Positions 7,895-17,304 of a DNA stretch of 64,000 nucleotides are shown here, one piece after another. Position 1 is the stretch's first letter; each line of letters opens with the position of its first letter. Made by a program: the position numbers and the translations under genes. Origin of the DNA: Phycisphaerae bacterium (GTDB lineage Bacteria > Planctomycetota > Phycisphaerae > UBA1845); contig JANQQK010000093.1 in assembly GCA_028289375.1 (NCBI GenBank), positions 1-64,000 on the forward strand. The letters are read 5' to 3'. Under the pieces are notes generated by a model. It made no database searches. It saw only the letters and a program-made list of their open reading frames with translations, and was not told where the DNA came from.

Positions 7895-10800
7895 ATGTTT
7901 CGTCGATACTCGTTGCCGACCCTGCTTTTCGCCCTGATTGCCATGATGTCGCTGGCTGGGACGCCGCGGTCATACGAGGACGCACAGCGCGAATTCCGGC
8001 AGCACAACTACAAAGCCGCCCTCGACATCCTCGAGCGTCTCGATCGACCGGACGATGACCGCACCGCGCGGCAGGTTGATCTTCTCCGCGCCCGATGTCA
8101 GATTCGCCTCCGCCCCACCGAGGACCAGCTGCAATCCTTCGCAGATCTGCTCAAAGGTGATCAAACCGTCGGCAGTGATCCGCAGCTGCATGACGAGTTG
8201 GCCGACGCGTCCCGAAGACGCCGCAATCATCACCACATCGCGATCGAGCACTACAAGATCGCCCACGAACTGTGGCTTCAACGTCCCAACATTCATCGCC
8301 AACACGCCGCCCAAGCCGCCATCGACTGCGCGACGCTTCTGAGCAACTTCGATGACTTCGAGAAGCTCACCGGCTGGGTCGACGAGGTCCCTGCGGATTG
8401 GCAGCAGAAGCGTGCGTTGCAAGTGAAACTCGCGTCCGACTGGTTCGATCGCGGCATCGCGTTGGCCGACGACGACACCATGGCTGCCAAGGCGATGCTG
8501 CAAAAGGCCGACCTCTTCGAACGCGATCTCTATCGCCACGCCGACAAAGCCCAACGCGTCGTCGCGCTCTATCAGGACGTCGTGGACCGCGCTCCCCGAT
8601 CCCGCGAAGCCGCACAGGCCGACATCCGCATCGGCCAACTCTACAACCGCCGCCTGAGTCAGTACGCAAAGGCGGCTGATCACTATCGCGACATGATCAA
8701 ACGCTACAAAGGCACAGACGCCGCCAAGAGGGCAGATGCCGAACTTGACCGCATCGTCGCACCAACGGTGACGATCTGGTCGGATGCGCCGACGCCCGCC
8801 GGCGACAACGCAACGATTCACTTCCGGACGCGCAACGCCAAACGCGTGGACCTGCAGGCGTGGTCGATTGACTTGTTCGCGTTCGCACGCGAGCAGCATC
8901 GCAACTGGTCGCTGGGTGATTGGCTTCCGGATGGTCATCCCGTCGCGAGCTGGACGCAGACACTTCCCGATGACGGGACACACCAGTGGATCGACAGCAA
9001 CAGCAATGAGCACTCACCAATCGCCCTGCCGACGACCGATCCCGGGGCCTACATGATCGAAGCCGTCAGCGATCGCGGTGCGAAAGCGCGCACACTGCTG
9101 CTTGTCTCCGATTTGGCGTTGGTCACAAAAGTCGGCACGCGCGAGACGATCGTCTGGTCCACCGACGCCAACAACGGCGAGCCGATCAGCGACGTCGACC
9201 TTCTGGTTCAGCGTCGCGAAGGATCGGTCGACCTTCCACCTCTGATGCGTACCACAGACAAACACGGCCTCGCGTCGATCGATCGATCGCAGAACAAAGC
9301 CAACCGCTTGCGTCAGGTCTTCGCTCGTCACGGACAACACTACGCCACGACCCAAACAGGCGGTGGCTGGTATTGGTCGTCGCGGAAGGACGGTTTGTTC
9401 GTGTACAGCTTCTGTGATCGTCCGATCTACAAGCCGGGTGACACCGTGCACTTCAAACACATTGTCCGCCGCTATCGGTCGGGCACGTACGAGGTGGACG
9501 GCGGAACAACCTTCGCCATGACCGTGTACGACTCGCGCGGGCAGGAAGTCTTCAACGAGAACGTCGCCAGCGACAAGCACGGCATCGTGGTGGGAAGTTT
9601 TGAACTGCCCGGCGATGCGGCGCTCGGACTTCACCGCATCCAGTTGCAGTCCGGCGGACGATACGTCGACGTCGGATCAGGCGGCAACTTCCGCGTCGAG
9701 GAATACCGCAAGCCGGAATTCGAAGTCACCATCAATCCGGGCGACGGCGAACCCGCGTTCGGTCAACCGACCGATGTCACGATCGCGGCGACCTATCTGT
9801 TCGGGTCACCCGTCGCCGATGCACCGGTTCGCGTGACCATCCACCGCACGCCGATTCAGCCGCGTATGTGGTTCCCCTATGGATGTGGCTGCTACTTCCG
9901 TCAGTTGGGACCGATGATCGGCGGCGGTCGCGGTGTGTGGTGGTGGCCGCAGACGCAGCGTCGCGACCTGATCATGCAAGCGGAGTTAGTGACGGATGCG
10001 TCGGGCGTCGCGCGGTTGTCGTTTGTCCCCGCCGAGCCGGAGCAAGAGACAGGACGCAATGTTCTCGGTTACCGCTTCGAGGTCAGCGCGGAGGTATCCG
10101 ATCCGTCGAACCGCGTCGTGACCGGCACAGGATCGATCAGCGTCACCGAGACCCCGTTTACATTCCGCGTGACGCCGCAACGCTGGATCTACCAACCCGG
10201 CGACCGCGTGCACATCGACATCGAAGCCAACGATGCCAACGACAACCCGGTGGCGTTTGGTGGCGTCGTTCGCTTGCACACGTTGCGCAAAGCGGAAAAG
10301 GACGATGGCGGAAACCGCTCGCAGAATTCGTACGAACTCGGTGACGAGATCGCCCGTGCGGAAGTCTCCGCCGACGCATCCGGCCAAGCGGTCTTCCGGC
10401 ACGTCATCGAAGAGGAAGGACACTATCGATTCGCCGTTGAATCCAAACGCGACGGACGCACGATCACCGGAGCATGCGATGTCTGGCTGGCGAAGCGCGA
10501 TGGATCACTCGCGCACCATGCCCATCGAGACATCGAGATCACGCTTGATCGGATGAGCTACGGTCCTGGCGACAACGCAGCCATCCTGTTTACGAGCAGG
10601 CAGTCGGACGCCCACGCAATGTTGACCATTGAAGCCGATGGCTGGGTCGATGAGCAGGTCGTGCACCTCTCCGGCGGGTCCGCCATCGTCGATCTGCCCA
10701 TCACGCGACGCCACACGCCCAACTTCTTCGTGACTGCCACGCTCGTCCATGATCACGTCGTCCATCAGGACATGATGCCGGTCATCGTCCCGCCTCTCGA

Positions 10801-13486
10801 CCGCTTCCTCAACGTGTCGATCGACGGGCTGTCCCAACACTATGGCCCGCGCGACGACCTGTCGGCCACGCTGCGCATCACGGATCACAAGGATCAACCG
10901 GTTGCCGCCGACGCAGCCGTCATGATCGTCGACGAGAGCCTGTATCTGCTGCAGCCCGAACTCCGCACCGAAATCAACGAGTACTACTATGGCGATGTTC
11001 GACGGCAAGGCGTGCAGACGCACACGAGTTTCGCGTCGCTCGGACGCGGAATACGTCGTGGATTCGATGACGGCCGGTTGGGGATGGCGATGAGTGCGGA
11101 TGCTCCCGCTGCAGCGGTGGTGGCCAGGGCGGCGCCCGAAGCGCGATCCAGTCGTCAGGAGTTCGCAACGCCCGATATTCGCAGCGAATTCCCCGATGCG
11201 ATTCGCTGGATCGGCAACGTACGTACTGATGCTGACGGCTTGGCTGACATCAACGTCACCCTGCCCGATTCGCTGACGACGTGGCGACTGACGGCCATCG
11301 CGATCGATGAAGCATCGCGCGTCGGGGAAACAAGGTCTGATGCCATCGTCCGCAAGAACATCATCGCCCGTCTGCAGACGCCGCGCTTCCTTGTCGAGCA
11401 GGATCGTTGCCTTGTTTCCGTCATCGCGCGGAATGACTTCGACACGGTGAAAGACCTGCGCGTCTCGCTGGAGTCCGCCGGCCCGATCATGACGCGCGAC
11501 GTATTCGTCAATGGCGAACGTGTCGAGCGGGGAGACGATGGCAGCATCGTCGTGTCGGCGTCGCCTCGTTCCGAAGTTGTGGTCGACTTTGAACTGGTCG
11601 CCAAGTCACCCGGCTTGGTTGAGCTGACCGCCGCAGCGGCCGCCGACATCGAAGCCGACGCCGTCCGCAAGGAACTGCCCATCCTGACCTATGGCGCTCA
11701 GACGCTCTTGACTGATACCGGGACCATGCGCGACTTTGCACGCGACGAATCCCAAATCGTCACCCTCCACTTGCCCGAAGAAATGGATCCCAACGCGCCG
11801 ATCCTGGAGGTGCACTTTCGCCCCACCATCGCCGGCGTCCTCATCGATGCGATTCCCTACCTCGTCGAATACCCCTACGGATGCACCGAGCAAACCATGA
11901 GCCGCTTCATGCCGGCCGTACTGACGCGACAATCGCTGCAATCGCTCGGTGTCAGTCTGGATCAGTTGGCCGCCCTCGCCGGTGAGAATGTGACCGACCC
12001 GCGTCACCCCGAACGCAAACGCACCAATCCGGTGTTTGATCAGACGACGCTGAATGATGTCATCGCCGCCGGTGTCGAACGACTCACGTCACTGCAGCGA
12101 CCGGATGGCGGTTGGGGTTGGTGGCGTGGCGGGTCTGCAGATCCCTACATGACCGCGTATGTCGTGCAGGGATTGGCCGAGGGGCGCGAGGCGGGCGTGC
12201 CGTTCGACGCGTCCGTGCTCAAGCGTGGATTCGATTTCCTCCGCCGGCACCTGCTTGATCCATCAGCATCGCGGCATCACTGGTATCGCCAATCGCGCGC
12301 ACGGGAATTGAACACGCGCGCGTGGATGCTCTTTGCGCTCAGCTACGATACGTCGTCACGTCGTTCGAAAGACTTCCGCGCGATACTCGATGACATCTAC
12401 AACGAACGCGACGACTTGACCGACTATGGCCGCGCCATGCTCGCACTCGTACTTCATCGCGCCAACGACGCATCGCGGGCCGGCACGGCCATCGCCAATC
12501 TCGAAAACACCGTTGTCCGCGAAAACGACCTCGCCCACTGGGGTCAGGCCGATGGGTACTACTACTGGTATCAGAGTGGCATTGAATCAACGGCCATGGT
12601 GCTTCGCGCGCTTCTCGCGGTGGACCCGAACCACGCCGACATCCCAAACGCCGTCAATTGGCTTGTCCGATCGCGTCAGGCCTCACAATGGCATTCGACA
12701 AAATCAACCGCGCTCGCCATCCACGCCCTCGCCGCCTATCTCGAAACATCGCAGGAACTCCAAGCCGACATGCAACTCACGGTTACGATCGATGGCCACC
12801 TGTCGCGCAAGTTCGATATCGACGCAACCAACGTCCTCTCATCCGACCTGCGCATGATCGTCGCCCCCCGCCACCTTACCCCCGGGCCGCACACCGTGCA
12901 GATCGAGAAGACCGGTCGAGGCCATCTCTACTATGCCGTCTTCGCCGACTTCTTCACGAAACAGGATCCGATACCCCCCGCCGGTGACGACATCACCGTC
13001 AAACGTACCCATTACCTGCTCCGCGAGAAGACGGTCCAGAAAACACGCCGCGTCTGGGACTCGGTCCAACGCAAAATGATCGATCAGCCCTACGACGCCA
13101 TCGACTACGACCGCACGCCGATCGAGACTGGCCAACCCATCCCTGCGGGGTCCCTGATCGAGGTTTCGCTCGCCGTCCACTCGACCAACGACTTCGACTA
13201 CATCCTCATCGAGGATCCCAAACCCGCCGGTTTCGAGCCAGCCGACCTCCACAGCGGATATGCCACCGATGACGGCGGATATGCCCATCGCGAACTCCGC
13301 GATAAGCACGTCGCCTTCTTCCTCAACCGCCTCAACGCCGGCGACCGGACCTTCACGTACCGCCTTCGGAGCGAAAACGCCGGCGAGTTTCGCGTCCTCC
13401 CGACCCGCGTCGAAGCCATGTACTCCCCCTACCTGCGGGCAAACAGCGCCAGTGAGACGCTCGCCGCGGCAAACACCGGCCGATGA
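7895..13486 (+). CDS. Bacterial alpha-2-macroglobulin with N-terminal TPR-like region and thioester motif
   Basis: A 1,863-residue secreted protein. A signal peptide (residues about 1-22) leads into a TPR-like helical region (about 25-290) with repeats such as 'NYKAALDILERL'. Macroglobulin beta-sandwich domains follow (MG2 start YKPGDTVHFKH near 509; MG3 near 599). A Cys/Trp/Gly-rich insert lies at about 656-690. An Ala/Ser/Arg-rich bait-like segment is near 1055-1098, before the A2M core. The thioester sequence CTEQ is at residues 1330-1333, then an alpha/alpha-toroid (RPDGGWGWW near 1400). Such proteins trap attacking proteases by covalent crosslinking. There is no lipobox, so it is probably free in the periplasm or outside. 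No pbpC-type transglycosylase is adjacent, unlike many proteobacterial loci. GGGAGG precedes the ATG. Confidence 0.92.
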   Translation: MFRRYSLPTLLFALIAMMSLAGTPRSYEDAQREFRQHNYKAALDILERLDRPDDDRTARQVDLLRARCQIRLRPTEDQLQSFADLLKGDQTVGSDPQLHDELADASRRRRNHHHIAIEHYKIAHELWLQRPNIHRQHAAQAAIDCATLLSNFDDFEKLTGWVDEVPADWQQKRALQVKLASDWFDRGIALADDDTMAAKAMLQKADLFERDLYRHADKAQRVVALYQDVVDRAPRSREAAQADIRIGQLYNRRLSQYAKAADHYRDMIKRYKGTDAAKRADAELDRIVAPTVTIWSDAPTPAGDNATIHFRTRNAKRVDLQAWSIDLFAFAREQHRNWSLGDWLPDGHPVASWTQTLPDDGTHQWIDSNSNEHSPIALPTTDPGAYMIEAVSDRGAKARTLLLVSDLALVTKVGTRETIVWSTDANNGEPISDVDLLVQRREGSVDLPPLMRTTDKHGLASIDRSQNKANRLRQVFARHGQHYATTQTGGGWYWSSRKDGLFVYSFCDRPIYKPGDTVHFKHIVRRYRSGTYEVDGGTTFAMTVYDSRGQEVFNENVASDKHGIVVGSFELPGDAALGLHRIQLQSGGRYVDVGSGGNFRVEEYRKPEFEVTINPGDGEPAFGQPTDVTIAATYLFGSPVADAPVRVTIHRTPIQPRMWFPYGCGCYFRQLGPMIGGGRGVWWWPQTQRRDLIMQAELVTDASGVARLSFVPAEPEQETGRNVLGYRFEVSAEVSDPSNRVVTGTGSISVTETPFTFRVTPQRWIYQPGDRVHIDIEANDANDNPVAFGGVVRLHTLRKAEKDDGGNRSQNSYELGDEIARAEVSADASGQAVFRHVIEEEGHYRFAVESKRDGRTITGACDVWLAKRDGSLAHHAHRDIEITLDRMSYGPGDNAAILFTSRQSDAHAMLTIEADGWVDEQVVHLSGGSAIVDLPITRRHTPNFFVTATLVHDHVVHQDMMPVIVPPLDRFLNVSIDGLSQHYGPRDDLSATLRITDHKDQPVAADAAVMIVDESLYLLQPELRTEINEYYYGDVRRQGVQTHTSFASLGRGIRRGFDDGRLGMAMSADAPAAAVVARAAPEARSSRQEFATPDIRSEFPDAIRWIGNVRTDADGLADINVTLPDSLTTWRLTAIAIDEASRVGETRSDAIVRKNIIARLQTPRFLVEQDRCLVSVIARNDFDTVKDLRVSLESAGPIMTRDVFVNGERVERGDDGSIVVSASPRSEVVVDFELVAKSPGLVELTAAAAADIEADAVRKELPILTYGAQTLLTDTGTMRDFARDESQIVTLHLPEEMDPNAPILEVHFRPTIAGVLIDAIPYLVEYPYGCTEQTMSRFMPAVLTRQSLQSLGVSLDQLAALAGENVTDPRHPERKRTNPVFDQTTLNDVIAAGVERLTSLQRPDGGWGWWRGGSADPYMTAYVVQGLAEGREAGVPFDASVLKRGFDFLRRHLLDPSASRHHWYRQSRARELNTRAWMLFALSYDTSSRRSKDFRAILDDIYNERDDLTDYGRAMLALVLHRANDASRAGTAIANLENTVVRENDLAHWGQADGYYYWYQSGIESTAMVLRALLAVDPNHADIPNAVNWLVRSRQASQWHSTKSTALAIHALAAYLETSQELQADMQLTVTIDGHLSRKFDIDATNVLSSDLRMIVAPRHLTPGPHTVQIEKTGRGHLYYAVFADFFTKQDPIPPAGDDITVKRTHYLLREKTVQKTRRVWDSVQRKMIDQPYDAIDYDRTPIETGQPIPAGSLIEVSLAVHSTNDFDYILIEDPKPAGFEPADLHSGYATDDGGYAHRELRDKHVAFFLNRLNAGDRTFTYRLRSENAGEFRVLPTRVEAMYSPYLRANSASETLAAANTGR

Positions 13487-13656
13487 CAGAAATTCCATTT
13501 TCACTGCACAGCTATATGCACGAATAGCCCACAAATTATCGAACTTGCCCCACTTTTCGGGAGACATGGCCCACGCGATTGGTTACTATTTCGGGACGCA
13601 GGGGAGAGGCCCGCGCTTGTGGGTCCTGCGAAGAGAGAAAGAGAGAGGGAGAAGGG

Positions 13657-14115
13657 ATGAGAGGCATCTTGCGCCTTCCGCGTAACCTGTTCACAGTATT
13701 GGTACCAGCCGTTTGCATGGTTTTCAGCACTGGCTGCTTTGCGCCTGTTCCGAACGAGCCTGCGCTCGACAGTGGCGACGGCGGTGCGGCGGCCATCCTG
13801 CCGGCTGACGGTGTCACGCCTGACGACGTCGCGGGTGACCGCGATGTCATCGACGAGCCGGCCGAGGAGAACCCGATCCGCCCTGTCGACACGGTCGATG
13901 AGCCGATCGAGTTGCCGCAGCAGGCCCGTGCGGACTTGGATGGCGACGGCGTCTTCACCGAAGACGACGAAGCTGCATTCCAGGACCAGTTCGGAAACAC
14001 CGCTGACGACGAGGATTTCAACGAAGACGCCGATTTCGACGGCGACGGTGAAATCACATTGGTCGACTTCCAGATGTTGCTGGAGTTGGTTTCGGACATG
14101 AGGGCGGCAGAGTAA
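13657..14115 (+). CDS. Dockerin-like, calcium-binding lipoprotein
   Basis: A 152-residue protein with a hydrophobic signal and lipobox FSTGC (Cys27). The linker is very acidic and proline-rich (about 35-90). Two EF-hand-like calcium loops complete it, DLDGDGVFTEDD (93-104) and DFDGDGEITLVD (127-138), each followed by a helix. The paired loop-helix layout matches type I dockerins, which dock onto cohesins, and the same layout is common in planctomycete exported proteins. The ATG at 13657 follows a purine-rich GGGAGAAGGG. The neighbour downstream is a cohesin-like PEP-CTERM protein 103 nt away, so a cohesin-dockerin type interaction is possible. That interaction is inference. Confidence 0.75.
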   Translation: MRGILRLPRNLFTVLVPAVCMVFSTGCFAPVPNEPALDSGDGGAAAILPADGVTPDDVAGDRDVIDEPAEENPIRPVDTVDEPIELPQQARADLDGDGVFTEDDEAAFQDQFGNTADDEDFNEDADFDGDGEITLVDFQMLLELVSDMRAAE

Positions 14116-14218
14116 CGCTAATTCGAAATGAATCCGCCGAGGCGCACCCGTCTCGATGCGGAACTCGGTCGGGTTTCAGAGAGGTCCCGACTGCGATTTG
14201 GGAGAGGGAGTTTTGAAG

Positions 14219-14818
14219 ATGAAGATTACGCGTTTTGGATTGTTGGCAGTCACGGCGGTCTGTGGTCTCGTGACGGCAGCATCGGCTGAGATGATCAATG
14301 TTCAGCTTGTGGCGGACAACACGCAGGTGAACCCAGGCGATCTCGTGGATGTCGATATTTTCGCGTCGACCGAAGACGAGTCCCGGCTGATCGGGTTCGG
14401 TTTTGATTTTGTGACCAACGAGGGGTTGTCGTTTGACAGCTTCTCGACCGGTGCTGACTTCGCGACCGTACCGTCGCGCGACGGTGACGGTGTGACGGGT
14501 CTGTCGTTTGCTGGTGGCCTGACGGGCAGCGGGATTTTCCTCGGCTCGGCCCAGTTCACCGCCAACGATATCGGCAGCTACGTGATCGACATTGCCACGA
14601 CCGCCGGCGACCTGACCGAGGGTTTTGCACAGTCGGGTCGCGGCTTCTTCGACCTGACGGTCGACACGACGACGATCAACGTGCTCGCCCCTGCCGCGAG
14701 CAACAGCGGTTCGTTCGGCGCTGGTGGTGGCGACGGTGGCCCTGCCATCCCCGAGCCCGCCACGATCGCCCTGCTGAGCCTTGGCCTGGTGGCCATGCGT
14801 TTCCGCAGCGGTCGCTAA
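14219..14818 (+). CDS. PEP-CTERM protein with a cohesin-like domain
   Basis: A 199-residue exported protein. The signal peptide (1-23) ends in ASAE. The body (about 25-160) begins with VNPGDLVDVDIFAS and continues with LIGFGFDF and GIFLGSAQFTA. This is the pattern of cohesin-type beta sandwiches, where 'PGD-x-V-x-V' opens the domain. A Gly/Ser linker precedes a C-terminal PEP-CTERM sorting signal: PEPATIALLSLGL (from about 178), then a short basic tail. PEP-CTERM proteins are processed by exosortase and presented at the envelope; no exosortase gene is in the window. The start is ATG 14219, preceded by GGAGAGGGAG. A strong terminator follows. Confidence 0.8.
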   Translation: MKITRFGLLAVTAVCGLVTAASAEMINVQLVADNTQVNPGDLVDVDIFASTEDESRLIGFGFDFVTNEGLSFDSFSTGADFATVPSRDGDGVTGLSFAGGLTGSGIFLGSAQFTANDIGSYVIDIATTAGDLTEGFAQSGRGFFDLTVDTTTINVLAPAASNSGSFGAGGGDGGPAIPEPATIALLSLGLVAMRFRSGR

Positions 14819-14844
14819 GACAGCACCGTTTTCCCAAACAACCC

Positions 14845-14880
14845 AAGCGGCGGTCATTCAAGCGAGTGACCGCCGCTTTT
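14845..14880 (+). terminator. Rho-independent terminator after the PEP-CTERM gene
   Basis: AAGCGGCGGTCA (14845-14856) pairs perfectly with TGACCGCCGCTT (14867-14878). The stem can extend three more pairs toward a 4-nt loop and is followed by TT. Confidence 0.8.
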
Positions 14881-14937
14881 CCATATTCGTTTCCAGACAC
14901 TTGTTGCCAGCCGATGATTGCGCTGGGAGTCCCAAAC

Positions 14938-15441
14938 ATGTGTCGAGCACTCTTACTCGTCCTCGCCATGGTTGCCATTGAGGTCGTCGCCGTTGGCGTT
15001 GCGAGCTACTGGCACCCGTTGAGCTATGTGCCACGTTCCTGGCATTCGAGCACCCAGACGGACGAAGTACGGACATTGGCGATTTGGATTCGCGATGGAC
15101 GATTCGTGGTGTCGCATCGGCGATTCAGGTGTCGATGTCATGATTTGAAGGTCTGTCCCACCAGCTCACCGACGTCCCGTCGCGCATGGAATATTGCGGG
15201 CCTTCGCGTATCGGAGTGGTGCCACAACGATTCAGCGTGTGCAAATTGGCGTAGCTTTGTGAGTCACAGCGTGCATGTACCATATTGGTACATTGCGGTG
15301 ATCGTCGGTGCTGTTCCACTCTACGTGTTCACCACAAGACTCCGCAGGCATTGTGACTCGAGTTCGTGCAAGAGTTGTCGCTATAGCCTCGTGGGAAATG
15401 TCTCAGGAAGGTGCCCTGAGTGTGGGACGATCGTCGCCTAA
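14938..15441 (+). CDS. Small membrane protein with C-terminal zinc ribbon
   Basis: A 167-residue protein of unknown function and planctomycete type. An N-terminal transmembrane helix (about 3-21) and a second helix (about 117-136, VPYWYIAVIVGAVPLYVF) flank a 95-residue domain. The tail has two cysteine pairs, CKSC and CPEC, ending GRCPECGTIVA, which should form a zinc ribbon. ATG 14938 is chosen because GGGAG lies 8 nt upstream and because the hydrophobic segment begins right after it. The central region is unusually rich in Cys, His and Arg. The gene is convergent with the CDF transporter, with only 30 nt between the stops. No function is proposed. Confidence 0.65.
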   Translation: MCRALLLVLAMVAIEVVAVGVASYWHPLSYVPRSWHSSTQTDEVRTLAIWIRDGRFVVSHRRFRCRCHDLKVCPTSSPTSRRAWNIAGLRVSEWCHNDSACANWRSFVSHSVHVPYWYIAVIVGAVPLYVFTTRLRRHCDSSSCKSCRYSLVGNVSGRCPECGTIVA

Positions 15442-15471
15442 GACCAAGTGTCCGACTCGCGATCGGCTAGT

Positions 15472-16413
15472 TCAGTTGCTTTCGCCCTGCTGTTTCTGCC
15501 GGTTGTGGGCGGACATCGACTCGGCCTCGATGAAGACGCGGCGAACTTCGGGGACGGCGTTCTTGATTTGGCGGTTCATGTCGGCGATGGCTGACTCGAC
15601 GTCCTTGCTCGTCAGCTTGTCCGAGAAGTCGACGCTCACCGTCACGAGGATGTTCTGCGGGCCCATGTGCATGGTGGCCAGCTCATTCACACCCTTAATC
15701 CCGATCCGCTGTGCCACAATGTCATAGATAATCTTCTGTATCTCCGGGGTGGCTGCCTCGCCGATCAGCAGACCCTTGGTTTCGTACGCCAGCCAGACCG
15801 CCACCGCCGCGAGAATCAAGCCAATCACGATTGACGCCCCACCGTCGAAATACGCAATGCCCGTCGCGTGCCCCAGGTAGATGCCGACGAATGCGACGAT
15901 CAGTCCCGCCATCGCAGCCGAGTCTTCAAACAACACGACGAACATGATCGGGTCCTTGCCGCGACGGATGGCTTCGAAGTATCCGAGGTCGCCGCGGGCT
16001 TTGTTGAACTCCCGCCACGCCATGTACAACGCCCCGCCTTCGAACACGATGGCGATGGTCAGGACGATGTAGCTGACGGTCGGATCGCCAAGTTCGTGTG
16101 GATGGATGACGTGCTTGATGCCTTCATAGATCGACACGCCCGCCCCGACGGCGAAGATCAGAATTGCCACGACAAACGACCAGAAGTAGACCTCCTTGCC
16201 GTGACCGAAGGGAAAGCGTTCATCCGGCGGTCGCGAGCCACGCTTCAGGCCCCAAAGCAGCAACACCTGGTTACCCGTGTCGACGAGGGAGTGGATGGCT
16301 TCGGCGATCATCGCGCTCGAGCCGGTGATGCCGGCGGCGACGAACTTGGTGATGGCGATGCCGGTGTTGCCGATCAACGCCGCGTAGATGACGGTCTTCG
16401 AGCCGCTGGCCAT
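15472..16413 (-). CDS. CDF-family cation efflux transporter
   Basis: A 313-residue cation diffusion facilitator with about six transmembrane helices and a C-terminal cytoplasmic domain (about 215-300). The TM2 metal-site motif HSLVD (His41, Asp45) is clear. The second site reads EDSAAMAG (from Glu163), which is the variant seen in the ZnT9-like branch. These proteins exchange Zn2+, Mn2+ or Fe2+ for protons. The metal cannot be assigned from sequence alone. No Shine-Dalgarno precedes the ATG; instead a perfect TATAAT lies 7 nt upstream, so the mRNA may be leaderless. dapF lies 51 nt upstream on the same strand. Confidence 0.9.
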   Translation of the reverse strand: MASGSKTVIYAALIGNTGIAITKFVAAGITGSSAMIAEAIHSLVDTGNQVLLLWGLKRGSRPPDERFPFGHGKEVYFWSFVVAILIFAVGAGVSIYEGIKHVIHPHELGDPTVSYIVLTIAIVFEGGALYMAWREFNKARGDLGYFEAIRRGKDPIMFVVLFEDSAAMAGLIVAFVGIYLGHATGIAYFDGGASIVIGLILAAVAVWLAYETKGLLIGEAATPEIQKIIYDIVAQRIGIKGVNELATMHMGPQNILVTVSVDFSDKLTSKDVESAIADMNRQIKNAVPEVRRVFIEAESMSAHNRQKQQGESN

Positions 16414-16420
16414 GCGGCGG

Positions 16421-16449
16421 ATTATAGCCGCGTATGATGTGTGTGAAAG
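16421..16449 (-). promoter_or_regulatory. Candidate leaderless promoter of the CDF transporter gene
   Basis: On the minus strand a perfect TATAAT (plus 16421-16426) sits 7 nt before the ATG. A weak -35, CTTTCA (plus 16444-16449), lies 17 nt upstream of it. Confidence 0.5.
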
Positions 16450-16464
16450 AAATAAGTGGAGCGG

Positions 16465-17298
16465 TTAGCGTTCGTTCCACGTGCCGGTAAACACTTCGAC
16501 GGCGGGACCGGTCATGAAAACGTGATTGTCGTCGGTCCACTCGAGGTCAAGCTCGCCGCCGGGGACAAGGCATGTCACCCTGCGTTCCATGCGGCCGATT
16601 TTGGCACCGGCCACGCAGACCGCACAGGTGCCGGTTCCGCAGGCCATCGTCGCCCCACTGCCGCGTTCCCAGTGCAGGATGCGGACGCGCGTGGGAGATT
16701 CGATCACGCAAAAGTGGGCGTTGACGCGATCCGGAAAAATGTCGAGCGATTCGACGAACGGACCGTCAACGTCGAGCGTGATGTTGTCGAGTGTGTCGAG
16801 GAAGAACACGGCGTGCGGGTTGCCCATGGAGACACAGGTCATGGCCAGCGATTTGCCATTCACGTCGATCGCGTGGTTGACGATTTCGTCGCCGGGCAGT
16901 TGGACCGAGATCTTTGACGGTGCGAATCGCGGTTCGCCCATGTCGATCCGTACGGTGACGACACGGTCGCCGTCGATGGTGCACTCAGCCGTCTTGATGC
17001 CGTCGTCGGTGTCAATCGGGATGGTCGCGTCGACGGCGATCTTGTGATCGTAGAGGTACTTGGCGACGCAACGGATGCCGTTGCCGCACATCGTTCCGCG
17101 CGAGCCGTCGGCGTTGTACATCTCCATGCGGGCGACGGCGATGTCGGATGGCTGGATGAGAATCAGTCCATCGGAGCCGATGCCGGTGCGGCGATCTGAG
17201 ATGCGCCGTGCGACCGATGCTGCGTCGGCGACCTGCTGTTCGAAGCCATTGACGTAGACGTAGTCGTTGCCCGTGCCGTGCATCTTGGTGAATTGCAT
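16465..17298 (-). CDS. dapF: Diaminopimelate epimerase
   Basis: A 277-residue enzyme, the usual family length, that interconverts LL- and meso-diaminopimelate. It thereby supplies lysine and peptidoglycan precursors in the cytosol. The two catalytic cysteines lie in the expected motifs: Cys71 in NADGSRGTMCGNG and Cys220 in ERGSGATMACGTGTC. The N-terminal 'KMHGTGNDY' matches family starts, so the first ATG is correct. No Shine-Dalgarno precedes it; TACAAT lies 6 nt before the ATG. The presence of dapF supports a DAP-type peptidoglycan pathway in this organism. No other lysine-pathway gene adjoins. Confidence 0.96.
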   Translation of the reverse strand: MQFTKMHGTGNDYVYVNGFEQQVADAASVARRISDRRTGIGSDGLILIQPSDIAVARMEMYNADGSRGTMCGNGIRCVAKYLYDHKIAVDATIPIDTDDGIKTAECTIDGDRVVTVRIDMGEPRFAPSKISVQLPGDEIVNHAIDVNGKSLAMTCVSMGNPHAVFFLDTLDNITLDVDGPFVESLDIFPDRVNAHFCVIESPTRVRILHWERGSGATMACGTGTCAVCVAGAKIGRMERRVTCLVPGGELDLEWTDDNHVFMTGPAVEVFTGTWNER

Positions 17299-17304
17299 GG
17301 CGGA

